Shown one piece after another: positions 1 through 7,774 of a stretch of DNA of 12,719 bases. Location of the stretch: assembly GCA_001970855.1 (NCBI GenBank), contig LSSN01002548.1:1-12719 (forward strand), read 5' to 3'. The notes beneath the pieces were generated by a model, which was not told where the DNA came from, ran no database searches, and worked only from the letters and a program-made list of their open reading frames with translations. This DNA is from Smittium culicis (lineage: Eukaryota; Kickxellomycota; Harpellomycetes; Harpellales; Legeriomycetaceae). Position 1 is the stretch's first letter. Every line of letters begins with the position of its first letter. Position numbers and translations under genes: made by a program.

Positions 1-144
1 AAAAAAAAAAAAAAGAATCCTCACATATATATTCCCCCCTTTTTTTTACCCTTTCTTATTAGCCAGGGATAAAATGTTAAAATAATGTTTTCTAAACTTT
101 AAATCTTTTTTTTTGGTTGTTGTTGTTTATGCATATGTGTGTAG
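1..144 (+). other. Intron (5' end outside or unresolved) of the Ist3/RBMX2-like gene
   Basis: No reading frame in this stretch resembles the RRM that should precede residue LLGRSL, and the bases are A/T homopolymers. It ends in GTGTGTAG at 137-144, followed in phase 0 by the first recognisable codon. TCTAAAC at 91-97 is a reasonable branch site, about 48 nt before the acceptor, the same spacing as in the next intron. The donor was not found, so the intron probably starts left of the window. Confidence 0.55.
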
Positions 145-567
145 TTGCTAGGCCGCTCGTTGCGCGTTGATCATGTGCGGCACTACAAGCAGCCCAAGGA
201 CAAAGACGGAAACTTTGCAGCCGAAGCGGGCGCAAACGCGGTGCCGATCCCCATTTCGCGTAACCATTTACAATCATAAATTTTTTTTTTATAGAGCAAA
301 AATTTAAAAAAATAACTTTTTTTTTTTTATTTTTTTTTGTGGAGTACTGCTAATATTCGGGGATGTGCGATTTTTTAATAAACAATATGTATATGTATAG
401 ATGACGATGAAGGCGGTAAGAGGCGGCGGCGGCGGCAGAGGGACGAGGACGTTGAGACGAGGATGGCGCGGTACGGGATCGATGCGCAGGATCCTATGGC
501 CGAGTACTTGCTGAAGAAGGAGGAGAAAAAGGACAGGAAACGGAGAAAAGAGCAGGCCAAGCGCTGA
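145..567 (+). CDS. 3' part of an Ist3/Snu17/RBMX2-like RRM protein (RES splicing complex), two exons
   Basis: The gene enters from the left and is partial. The visible CDS is join(145..259,401..567), 93 residues, stop TGA at 565-567. Exon 145-259 reads LLGRSLRVDHVRHYKQPK at its start, which matches the last strand of the RRM and the basic extension of Ist3/Snu17/RBMX2 proteins (RBMX2 has a closely similar GRTIRVDHVSNY segment). Exon 401-567 continues with an Arg run, then ARYGIDAQDPMAEYLLKKEE and a Lys/Arg-rich end. A DPM-x-x-YL motif is what I recall from the C-termini of fungal Ist3 homologues. In the family, this protein binds Bud13 and Pml1 in the RES complex on U2 snRNP/B-complex spliceosomes and aids splicing and retention of pre-mRNA. 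The exons are clearly richer in GC than their surroundings, which supports coding. The main RRM lies outside the window. Family assignment is fairly secure; exact splice sites are inferred. Confidence 0.8.
260..400 (+). other. Intron of the Ist3/RBMX2-like gene
   Basis: A donor GTAACC begins at 260 after the first base of a codon, and an acceptor TATAG ends at 400. TGCTAAT at 348-354 matches the fungal branch-site pattern and lies about 47 nt before the acceptor. Removing these 141 bp joins the two conserved pieces in frame (C + AT GAC). Without splicing the frame would end at a TAA nine codons later and lose the DPM-x-x-YL tail. Confidence 0.7.
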
Positions 568-951
568 AAAATCTATAAAAACGTCTTTTTTTTATGTTTT
601 TTCTTAGCTTTAATTTTGTTTTTGTATATCTAAAATCGAGCTTTATCTTTATTAATACGAATAAGAAGTGTGGCCAGTTATATTAATGAGCGGGAACCCC
701 GCTAGATTCTAATACGACCCATTTTAGAACAAGTTAAAAGGACACAAAATTTCAATCATACATATATGAAAAAAAAATGGGGTTGTGTAGAGGATGTGGT
801 CAATTACAGCAATAAAGAAGTTAAAAAAAAATTTTTATTTATACATCAACATTAAAAAAAAAAAAATTTTAAATCGGGCTTAATCTGAAAAGAAAGAAAA
901 AGATAAAATATACACACAACTGCTAAAAAATAAAAATCTCTTTTATTTTTT
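568..951. other. Intergenic region between convergent genes
   Basis: This 384-bp AT-rich region receives the 3' ends of two converging genes. For the minus-strand gene, AATAAA-type signals appear on the minus strand at 942-947, directly after the stop, and at 834-839. No ORF with family resemblance was seen. The one notable structure is the hairpin at 689-703, listed separately. Confidence 0.6.
689..703. repeat. Perfect GC-rich inverted repeat between convergent genes
   Basis: AGCGGG and CCCGCT pair perfectly around an AAC loop. It is a GC-only island in an AT-rich intergenic region about midway between two convergent stop codons. It could be a transcript-end hairpin or chance. No following T tract of the bacterial type is expected or seen in this fungal context. 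Confidence 0.45.
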
Positions 952-3897
952 TTAGAGTTGTAATCGCATTGCGTTTGATTGAGCGTTGTAGGAAATGTAG
1001 TTGCTGTCGATTCTGTCGAGGACGTCTTTGCTGTCCATGAGGTTAGGTGTATGTTTGGTGCTGATGGATGCAGGATTACGGAATTGGTGGTGGTTAGTCG
1101 ATGCTTTCGGAATGAGTGATGCAAATTTGTGCTTGTTTAGCGGCATGGCTGATACTGGGTAGTCGTGGTCATGGTTGTGCTCGTGGTCGCGGTTGGATTC
1201 TAGCGCCATATTATTCAAAATCGCGTTGTTGAGAAGTGAGCCCATATCTGCGATATAGTCGTAGTTCGAGCGGATATCGTTGTATACGGGTGAGTTCGGA
1301 TAAATGCCTTGTGGGTATGGGCTCGTGTGTACTTTTTCGGGCATGTTTGAGGAGTGATGATGGTGGTGGTATTGGCCGATCGTGTTGTCATCGTTTCGTT
1401 TGTGTTGTGGCGAATTATTCTGCGCGTGTTTGTTTATATCGAGGGAAGAAATGAGGATATCGTTGTCGAGTAAAGAGCCGTAATTGTAGACGTAGCTGCT
1501 GGTGAAAATGTTGCTGTTATTAGCAGAGCTGTTAAGCAAGTTGCTGATACTGTTGTTATTGTTTTTGTTGTTATTGTTGCTAGCGAGGCTAATGTTTCGT
1601 TGGAGTAATGGTGATTTATGGTTATTAGATATAAAGAGTTTGTGAAGAGGGATTTCATCGTCATCGTCGCTTTCGGGGTTATTGCGGCAGTTCATATCTC
1701 TGGGCGAGGCAGCGATATTTCCGTGGCTGAAGAATAGCTGATTGTTGATGAACGCATTTGGCTTTTTGTATTTTGTAGCGCTGATATTTGGGCTGCTAAA
1801 CTGCAAGTTATTTGTTTTTATAGAGCCGGGGCACATATTTCTCGCTGTGAGGGATTGCGAGTTTTGATAATTTTTATCTGTTAGGTAGTTGGGTGATGTT
1901 GCAGTGTCTTTAGACTCAATGTTGTTTATGGTGTCCGAGTTGACGATAGTAAATTCGTTGGGGGTAGGTTTAATAGATTGTTTTGGCTTGAGCATGCTTG
2001 AAGCATTGTCAGAGTTGCTGACTGAGAGAGTTTTAAATGTATCGTAGTCGATTTTTGAAGGGGCAGGTATGGTGTTATTTATGATTTTGGAGCTGCTGGA
2101 GCTGAAGCTGCTATAAGTATAATCGAGACTGCTTTGACTATCTTGGAGGGGAAGATTGTATAAATTTAATTCGTACGAGGGTAGATTTAAGCTTCGTTTA
2201 ATGAGTTCAAGATCTTCGATCACGAGAGCGATTTCAAGCTCGAATTTTATTTGGAGGATAACTTCGTCGTAATCGCGGGGTAGCAAGTTGTTGTATATTG
2301 GGAATAGGGTGAACTTGTTGTTTTGGCCGTTTTTGTAGATGCTATTGAGCTCAACAGCAAAATTAATTGGGTTTTGGATGAAATAGAATTTTTGTTGTGA
2401 GATATAGTTGATGACTCTGTTGTATTTAAAGTTATTAACTTGGGTGGAGTTTTGGATTAGTTTTTTGATTTCGGATACTGGTTTTTGGAAAGTATTTGGG
2501 ATATAGTTTTGGGTGTCGTTTTGGGGTGATTGTTGGTTAATATTTTTCTTAGGTATTTTTGGAGGTGTTGGAATTGACTGGCGGGGCGAGTTTATAGGTT
2601 TTGAGCTATCGATTTTTTTTTCGAGGTGGAAATTTCTAGGATTGGATGGAATTGGAAGTTTGGATAAAGTTTTTGGTTTATTGAACTTTCTTATATTTGG
2701 GGGATTGTGCGATTCATTCTCGGAATCGTATAGTCGAACTTTACTTTCAGATCGGGAATCAGAAAAAGCGAATTTTGGTTTAACTGCGATTGGAGGGGTG
2801 AGAATCGGGGTAGATGGTAATTTGGGAAGATCGGGAATTTGCATGTTGGGAGATTTATTATTTTTAGTTTTGAAACTCGAGGATAATTTATGGATAAATT
2901 TTTTAGAGTTGTTTGTTGATTTACTGGGGAATACTTTTGAGTTAGAAAGTGGAGGAGATTTCATGGATTTAGATTTAAATAGAGAATTTTTGCGAATTTT
3001 TGGGATACTTTCTAAAGGGACTAGGTTTAAGGTAGGGGATTTATTTTTTGGCGGGGGAATATCATCGACTGTAGTTGTAGTTGTGGTATTGTTTGGTAGG
3101 TCAATGGCGGTGGAGTTATGTACTGGTTGGGAGAATGGGTTGAGTTTATCAAGGCCGTGTTTGAAAGAGGAGCGCTCTGATAAAATTTTATGTAGTTCAA
3201 AGCTTTTTTTATTTGCAGATGTATGTAGTTTGTTATTAGAGGCAAGATCAATGTTTTTATCAGAGTTTAAGTTTGAGTTTAGTACTTGTGGAGAAATGGG
3301 GAAGAGCTTTGGGTTATTGATGTTGTCATTAATGGTATCGGGGTATTTAATAAAATTGGGGGTATTTTTCGCTATAGAGACATTTTTTGGTTTGTTTGTT
3401 GGGCTAAAGTTTTCAGAGTTTTTAGAAGATAGGTATACCCAATTTTCTTCATATATAGAGCTAGAGTCAAGGGGGGGGAAATTGGGGACGGTTTTTTGGG
3501 GAGATTGTTGATCGGGTTGTAAGGGGTCGAAGTTGTGGTATTTAGGCGCATGGTTATTTGTGTTTTTTTGGGGGGAAGGGGTGATAAGAAACGAGTCTTT
3601 TGAGAGGGGGAAATCGTTGTTGTTTTTGGTGGAGAGAGTTGAAGACTGCCTTTTTATGGGGGGAGAGATAAGATGTTTTTTATTACTAATCGAATGGCCT
3701 AAATTGTTGGGGGTAGTTGAGGGAGATTTTTTGAAGGCTTTGAAGAAGCTGGGGTTGTTATTGAGTTGAGATTGGTTAGTTAAGTATTTGGCATCACAGG
3801 TAGAGTTAGATTCGATTGTTATATTTTTATCCTTTGATTTTTTGGTTTTAGAATTATTTTCAGAGCCATTAAAGGCTTTAGATATAGCTTTCAACAT
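952..3897 (-). CDS. Large disordered Asn/Ser/Pro-rich protein, 981 aa, function unknown
   Basis: A single uninterrupted ORF runs from ATG at 3897 to TAA at 952-954. The start is the first in-frame ATG after an upstream in-frame stop (TAA, minus strand, at 3952-3954). I do not recognise the family. Most of the chain is low-complexity Asn/Ser/Lys/Pro with many SP/TP sites, a TTTTTT run near 271-276, an SSSS stretch near 598-603, DDDDE near 744-748, N-runs near 774-782, HHHHH at 844-848 and a His/Asp segment at 904-912. The block at about 470-585 is different. It has mixed hydrophobic and charged residues and little low complexity (for example ILQIKFELEIALVIEDLELI at 547-566), so it is the likely folded or helical part. 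Basic proline-rich pieces near 443-451 resemble SH3 ligands. A GSLL-x-N-x-IL motif occurs twice near the C-terminus. There is no signal peptide or clear transmembrane segment. A regulatory or scaffold role is only a guess. Confidence 0.85.
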   Translation of the reverse strand: MLKAISKAFNGSENNSKTKKSKDKNITIESNSTCDAKYLTNQSQLNNNPSFFKAFKKSPSTTPNNLGHSISNKKHLISPPIKRQSSTLSTKNNNDFPLSKDSFLITPSPQKNTNNHAPKYHNFDPLQPDQQSPQKTVPNFPPLDSSSIYEENWVYLSSKNSENFSPTNKPKNVSIAKNTPNFIKYPDTINDNINNPKLFPISPQVLNSNLNSDKNIDLASNNKLHTSANKKSFELHKILSERSSFKHGLDKLNPFSQPVHNSTAIDLPNNTTTTTTVDDIPPPKNKSPTLNLVPLESIPKIRKNSLFKSKSMKSPPLSNSKVFPSKSTNNSKKFIHKLSSSFKTKNNKSPNMQIPDLPKLPSTPILTPPIAVKPKFAFSDSRSESKVRLYDSENESHNPPNIRKFNKPKTLSKLPIPSNPRNFHLEKKIDSSKPINSPRQSIPTPPKIPKKNINQQSPQNDTQNYIPNTFQKPVSEIKKLIQNSTQVNNFKYNRVINYISQQKFYFIQNPINFAVELNSIYKNGQNNKFTLFPIYNNLLPRDYDEVILQIKFELEIALVIEDLELIKRSLNLPSYELNLYNLPLQDSQSSLDYTYSSFSSSSSKIINNTIPAPSKIDYDTFKTLSVSNSDNASSMLKPKQSIKPTPNEFTIVNSDTINNIESKDTATSPNYLTDKNYQNSQSLTARNMCPGSIKTNNLQFSSPNISATKYKKPNAFINNQLFFSHGNIAASPRDMNCRNNPESDDDDEIPLHKLFISNNHKSPLLQRNISLASNNNNKNNNNSISNLLNSSANNSNIFTSSYVYNYGSLLDNDILISSLDINKHAQNNSPQHKRNDDNTIGQYHHHHHSSNMPEKVHTSPYPQGIYPNSPVYNDIRSNYDYIADMGSLLNNAILNNMALESNRDHEHNHDHDYPVSAMPLNKHKFASLIPKASTNHHQFRNPASISTKHTPNLMDSKDVLDRIDSNYISYNAQSNAMRLQL

Positions 3898-4560
3898 GAT
3901 ATTATTTATAGTATAAAAAAGATTGGGATTTTTCCGTTTATATGAATGAGGTTAAAGCGGAATTGATAGTGATGACGTACGCTTGATAAGAAGAGGGATA
4001 GGTATACTTGTGAGCGATTGGGATAAAAGATATGTGTAAGAATGTAATTTTTAGAGTAGAATATTTGTATAAATGAGGTATAATGTTTGGTATTAGTGAT
4101 TGACGGGCTGGCAGAGTATATGAGGAGGGGCAGTTGTAAAAGGAGAAGAGAAGAGCATGAAATGGGGTTTAATGGAGGTATAAGGTTGTTGGTATTATTT
4201 GTATAGTATAATTTAGGGTGAATTGAGTAATTAATAGCCGCTATCTGGAGAAAGTAGAGAGAGTTTTTATAATTATTGGGTCGGAGCGGAGTTTGATGGG
4301 AGATTTAGGAACGTAATTTTATTTAGGTGCAAAGAGAGAAATATAAAAGTGTTTGAAAATAAAGGGATATAAATTGGGTGTGTATAAATGGTGATATATG
4401 AGAGAAATGGTTTATATTATTTTATTTAGGACACCTTTTTTTTTGGTAGTATTTTATGAGTACAGGTTTTTTTTTTTTGCTATGATGGAGTAGTTTTATT
4501 GAGTGCAGATTTAATTAATTTTTTAAAGCTTTTTTTGTGAAGTTAGAGGGAGGGGAATAA
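3898..4560. other. Upstream region of the 981-aa gene; pyrimidine-rich on its sense strand
   Basis: No conserved ORF was found. The + strand is strongly G/A/T-rich, so the strand reading into the 981-aa gene is C/T/A-rich with runs such as CTCTTCTCTTCTCC (minus strand, around 4141-4156). This is probably the promoter and 5' leader of that gene. I found no convincing TATA box or leader intron. Confidence 0.5.
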
Positions 4561-5129
4561 ATGCGTGGAAAAAAGGCGAAAAAAACTAAAAAATCAAGAG
4601 GGAGATCTATGGGATATTTATTGGGATTTTTTATACAGGCGAATTATGTTTTTGTGCGTCTAATGAATATCTGGATTGCCTTTTTTTTTTAATGACACTG
4701 GGATACGATTTTTATTTTTGTTAGCTGATTGTGGTATTTTATGTAACTGCATTACTGGATTGAATGGAAAGTAGACAACGCTAAAAATTTGGGCGAATGG
4801 AATGAGGGAAGCTGGATGATTATTTTTCAGGCATTTTGGGATCCGAAGAATTAGGGCCATTATGTACAAACCCGCTAATTAATCGAGTCTATTATGTATT
4901 CTCTGAGGCTGCTTATGAGCAAGGTTTGTTCTTTTTTTTTTTTTAAACGATTTATACAAGCAAGGTTTGTTCCTTATTACGAATTCCAATCAATGAGTTT
5001 AGCACAACTAATGGCGACTCCGCTTTAGCTATTTTTGATTTACTGTTTACTATTTACTGCGAGATACTGACGTTGTTCAGCGACAATCGCTGATACAGAG
5101 ATATCTAGTTGTCATAAACAACGACTAAT
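4561..5129. other. AT-rich intergenic DNA with short repeats and a nested inverted repeat
   Basis: No gene with family resemblance was found. AGCAAGGTTTGTTC occurs at 4918-4931 and again at 4959-4972. ATCGAGTCTATTA at 4882-4894 reappears exactly at 6405-6417. At 5071-5123 an outer pair CGTTGTT/AACAACG encloses a perfect CAGCGA-CAA-TCGCTG hairpin (5078-5092). These may be decayed retroelement sequence, but nothing proves it. Confidence 0.4.
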
Positions 5130-5273
5130 AACAAAACATCTAAAGCACCCGTACACAATGGCTACTACAAAACATCTAAAGCACCCGTACACAATGGCTA
5201 CTACAAAACATTTAAAGCTCCCGTGCAATATGGCTACTACAAAGTATTTTAAGGTAACATAAACAATGGGGGC
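5130..5273. repeat. Tandem repeat, 36-bp unit, about four copies
   Basis: The 36-bp unit begins TACAAAACATCTAAAGC and ends CACAATGGCTAC. Copy 1 (about 5130-5165) and copy 2 (5166-5201) are almost identical. Copy 3 (5202-5237) has a few substitutions, and copy 4 (5238-5273) is degenerate but keeps TACAAA at its start and AACAATGG near its end. The decay from left to right suggests recent duplication of the left units. Confidence 0.9.
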
Positions 5274-5523
5274 TTGAAATTAGCATTGTGGGGAGGGTGT
5301 GAGAACAATGATAAACTTTTTTTTTTTAGAAGCGGGCTTTGTAATTGTGAATTAGAATTATATAAAGCTTATAGTAAACGGGCAGCTTTATTAAGAGGAA
5401 AAAAAATCTATTTATACGCGTCTATACTTAGAATAAGGGGCTTGGGCATTATCCGGCGCAGCTTATTTAATACATCAAGTAGCGCTGAGGAGTAGGAATA
5501 ACAGCAGTCACTTTTTTTTTTCC
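5274..5523. other. Spacer between the 36-bp array and the retroelement fossil
   Basis: A 73-codon open frame (5274-5495, +) is present, but its protein has no motif I recognise, and it begins where the last degenerate repeat unit ends. It could be the decayed upstream RT region, but no RT fingers motif is visible. Confidence 0.3.
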
Positions 5524-5850
5524 ATGTCAACAAACTGCCTTTTTATTTTTTTTATCTCTTTTTACCCAGGACTAATTGACGCCTTTTTGAAGAACCTACC
5601 TATTTTACATAGATGCCTACTAATAAACTATGTGAATATTGTAATTTTCAGCAAATCAGATTGCTTTATTCACCATGCCTATACCCGTTTTAATTATTTC
5701 TTCACCTATTACTGCAATTGCCTGAATGTTAGACAGTCTACTATGACCAAAAGAAACTAGGATTTACGTACATTTACGAACTAGATGTATAAAGTGTGAA
5801 AATTTCCGCTATTTTTATGTGCAATTCTAGGTATAAGTGGGTACATCCAT
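5524..5850 (+). pseudogene. Decayed Ty3/gypsy-type reverse transcriptase palm (retrotransposon fossil)
   Basis: The open stretch 5524-5760 contains, in the order expected for a Ty3/gypsy RT: a PGLIDAF piece resembling the MPFGL-x-NAP motif, then RCLLINYVNIVIFSKS. The latter resembles the family active-site block (hydrophobic-Y-V-D-D-I-V-I-F-S-K-S), but one catalytic Asp is lost and the other is Asn. The following HHAYTRFNYFF fits the usual EH-x-x-H-x-x-x-VF helix. About 130 nt further, in another frame, IKCENFRYFYVQF followed by a stop-containing LGH-like stretch resembles the KC-x-F-...-V-x-FLGH thumb motif. Frameshifts, stops and the lost Asp pair show it is dead. The spacing from GL to the YV block is about seven residues shorter than usual. 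The assignment rests on motif order and spacing, not on a search. Confidence 0.55.
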
Positions 5851-6502
5851 CTTAGTTCAATGACTAGTACACCCGTTTTACATAATGAGGTCTAATAGAG
5901 TTAGGCGCTAAATAAGCAGGTGAAATTATATCATTAATCCCTACAAAAAAAAAAAAAGCGTTTAGATTCCAACAAACAAAAATAAGGAAAAGAGCTACGC
6001 TACTATTTTTGTCTGATCAGGCAGTAGTATGCTTTTCAGGATCTTTTTTACACAGCCATTTGTGATCTGCTGGCAAAAAGGTTTAAACTAAAGCCATCGA
6101 TTATTTTATTCATAGATCTGATCGATACGTAAAATATCTATACTCTGAGCGCATATTTATCTTTACCCTTTTACGGGTGGTAGACTGTTTTTTGGACTTT
6201 TAATATAGCCAACTACGTCCAATAATAATAACATAATTTGAGGCCTTGAGAAATATTGGCTTGTTGAATTAAACAGCAAATAATAATTATAATTATAAAT
6301 AACTGGCGAATCATTAGATTCACAATTCAATAGAATTTTCGATGGAAAAGGGTTATCGAGGGACGAATATTACATCAATCGCGTTGATTAGAGTAAAGTA
6401 TGCGATCGAGTCTATTAAAAAAAACCCATTGCAAGATCTAGGAGGCGGTAGTTTTTATGGATAAATGCTTGCGCTGATTACCCTAATAGGATCCTTGAGT
6501 TA
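5851..6502. other. Probable decayed pol interior, no recognisable motif
   Basis: In an intact gypsy element, the RT connection and the start of RNase H would lie here. I could not match any part of it to those domains in any frame. It is AT-rich with scattered stops. A tRNA-Val-like look around 5850-5910 does not fold (see rejected items). Confidence 0.3.
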
Positions 6503-6593
6503 GCTAATAACTGCTGATGTGTTTATTATAAGCCTGAGATTTGCTAATAACTGCTGAAGTGTCTATTATAAGCCTGAGCTTTGCTAATAACTG
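6503..6593. repeat. Tandem repeat, 40-bp unit, two copies plus a partial third
   Basis: The unit runs from GCTAATAACTGCTGA to AAGCCTGAG plus three or four bases. Copy 1 is 6503-6542, copy 2 is 6543-6582, and an 11-base start of copy 3 follows at 6583-6593. The two full copies differ at only a few positions. The unit shares no sequence with the 36-bp or 38-bp arrays. Confidence 0.9.
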
Positions 6594-6759
6594 TTTGGAA
6601 CTGTGTGGCAAAAACCATGCCTTATCATTTGAGTGGTCGCTTTAGGATTTGGTGAATATATACCACTTACTAATGTCTGCCACTAAATTGCTCAAGTTGC
6701 ATATAATTATCTAAATGTTATTGCTAATGATTGGACGACTCGCATGTACTATAATACTA

Positions 6760-6874
6760 ATCTAGGAAAAACTCATTTGCTTCTATGATCATATTTACCG
6801 CGCGTAAACCAATAGGCCCGATAAGAGAGCGTCAGTATCTTTTAGATAGATATGACATAAAATACGACAATTAG
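6760..6874 (+). pseudogene. Possible RNase H C-terminal fragment of the gypsy fossil
   Basis: An ACTCAT at about 6770 codes TH followed by LLL, and 13 codons later an open piece (6785-6874) reads RKPIGPIRERQYLLDRYD. In Ty3/gypsy RNase H, a TDH-x-x-LL motif is followed after a similar gap by P-x-G-x-I-x-R-W-x-x-x-L-x-x-YD. The P, G, I, L, Y and D positions match with the same spacing, but a stop or frameshift lies between the two parts. It is on the same strand as the RT fossil and about 1.2 kb downstream of the YV-x-IVIFSKS motif, somewhat more than the usual distance. No integrase motif was found after it. Confidence 0.4.
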
Positions 6875-7646
6875 TTAATTAAGGTGTACTCCATCTAACA
6901 TTTATTCGCCCACTTGTACATCTAAAAAGCCCACCAGTACAATAAATGCCAATCAGCCAATAATCAGACGCGTCAAGATCGTCAAGTCAAAACACAGCCT
7001 TATTCGGTTTTTGAACGAAGCATATAAGATTGGCATCTATCAGATTCCGTACAATATGCGCAGTTTCAAAACGTGACTCTGCCATTATTCCCTTCTAACA
7101 GCGTGCCGTTTAACAACGCCTAAACCACGCGCTCCTTTTTTTTTTTTATCATAAAGAGGCTTTTATTAGTTGGTTTTTTCTACGCTTACCTCTTGCTGTT
7201 TTCGTTAGGAGACCGTCCACGCAACCCGGCCTTCTTCTTATGGCTTCACTTACATTTGCAATCCTTGGCGTCTAAGCTCTTGTAAAAACTATGTATTTAA
7301 TCATTGGAACCCTCATGGATCATTAAATTTAAATCAGCTTTGTATTGTCCTGCTGATTAAAATGCGAGTTTGAGACTCATTTGTACACTTCTAAAAAAAT
7401 TTTATGATTTCGCAATTTCGCCCTCCTAACTCTATAATACAATACGTACCATCAAATGCTGAATAAAATTACCCTACCAAATCTATTTACTTTATATATC
7501 TTGAGAATCTAAAAAAAAAAGAACGCATCTATAAAATAAATAAAAAGCGAACTTCGATTTGGGTCTATTTTTTTAAATAAAATTAAGGGTTCGTAGTGTA
7601 AATTTAATACTTGATTTCCAACTTTGCAGGAAATTATCTGTCCAAT
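6875..7646. other. AT-rich intergenic DNA, nothing recognised
   Basis: I looked for integrase zinc-binding and catalytic motifs, tRNA boxes and long terminal repeat ends, and found none. There is a T-run at 7137-7147 and a mixed-composition stretch around 7080-7300 without an open frame of note. Confidence 0.4.
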
Positions 7647-7774
7647 TGCCTATAGCCCAATCTATAGAAAATATCAATCTCATATGCCAATAACCCAATC
7701 GGTAGACAATATCAATCACACCTGCCAATAGTCCAATCGGTAGACAATATCAATCACATCTGCCAGTATTCCAC
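7647..7774. repeat. Tandem repeat, 38-bp unit, three copies plus a partial fourth
   Basis: The unit begins TGCCAATAG and contains CCAATCGGTAGACAATATC. Copies lie at 7647-7684 (most diverged), 7685-7722 and 7723-7760, with a 14-base partial copy at 7761-7774. Copies 2 and 3 differ at only three positions. It sits about 490 bp upstream of the BAR-PH gene start and could influence its promoter. Confidence 0.9.

Noticed and set aside
92..560. 61-codon minus-strand ORFs at 92-277 and 375-560
   Set aside because: They are antisense shadows of the two exons of the Ist3/RBMX2-like gene, whose + strand peptide is conserved.
2513..3511. Long + strand open frame of 332 codons inside the 981-aa gene
   Set aside because: It is antisense to a low-complexity Asn/Ser/Pro coding region, and its Gly/Phe/Leu-rich protein is what the complement of such codons produces. 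No family resemblance.
4561..4692. 43-codon ORF with a Lys-rich N-terminus (MRGKKAKKTKKSRGRS) and a hydrophobic second half
   Set aside because: It is short, AT-rich, ends in a T homopolymer and has no recognised relative. A-runs and T-runs explain Lys and Phe content.
4660..4869. 69-codon minus-strand ORF
   Set aside because: No motif, composition as for random AT-rich sequence, no family resemblance.
5094..5105. GATACAGAGA, identical to part of U6 snRNA
   Set aside because: The rest of U6 (AAGATTAGCATGG and 3' stem) is absent, so the match is chance.
5850..5910. tRNA-Val-like string (TAGTTCAATG ... CCCGTTTTACAT ... AGGTC)
   Set aside because: The anticodon stem does not pair, the D stem has a mismatch, and no TTCGA-type T loop follows. 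The stretch also overlaps the retroelement thumb-like sequence.
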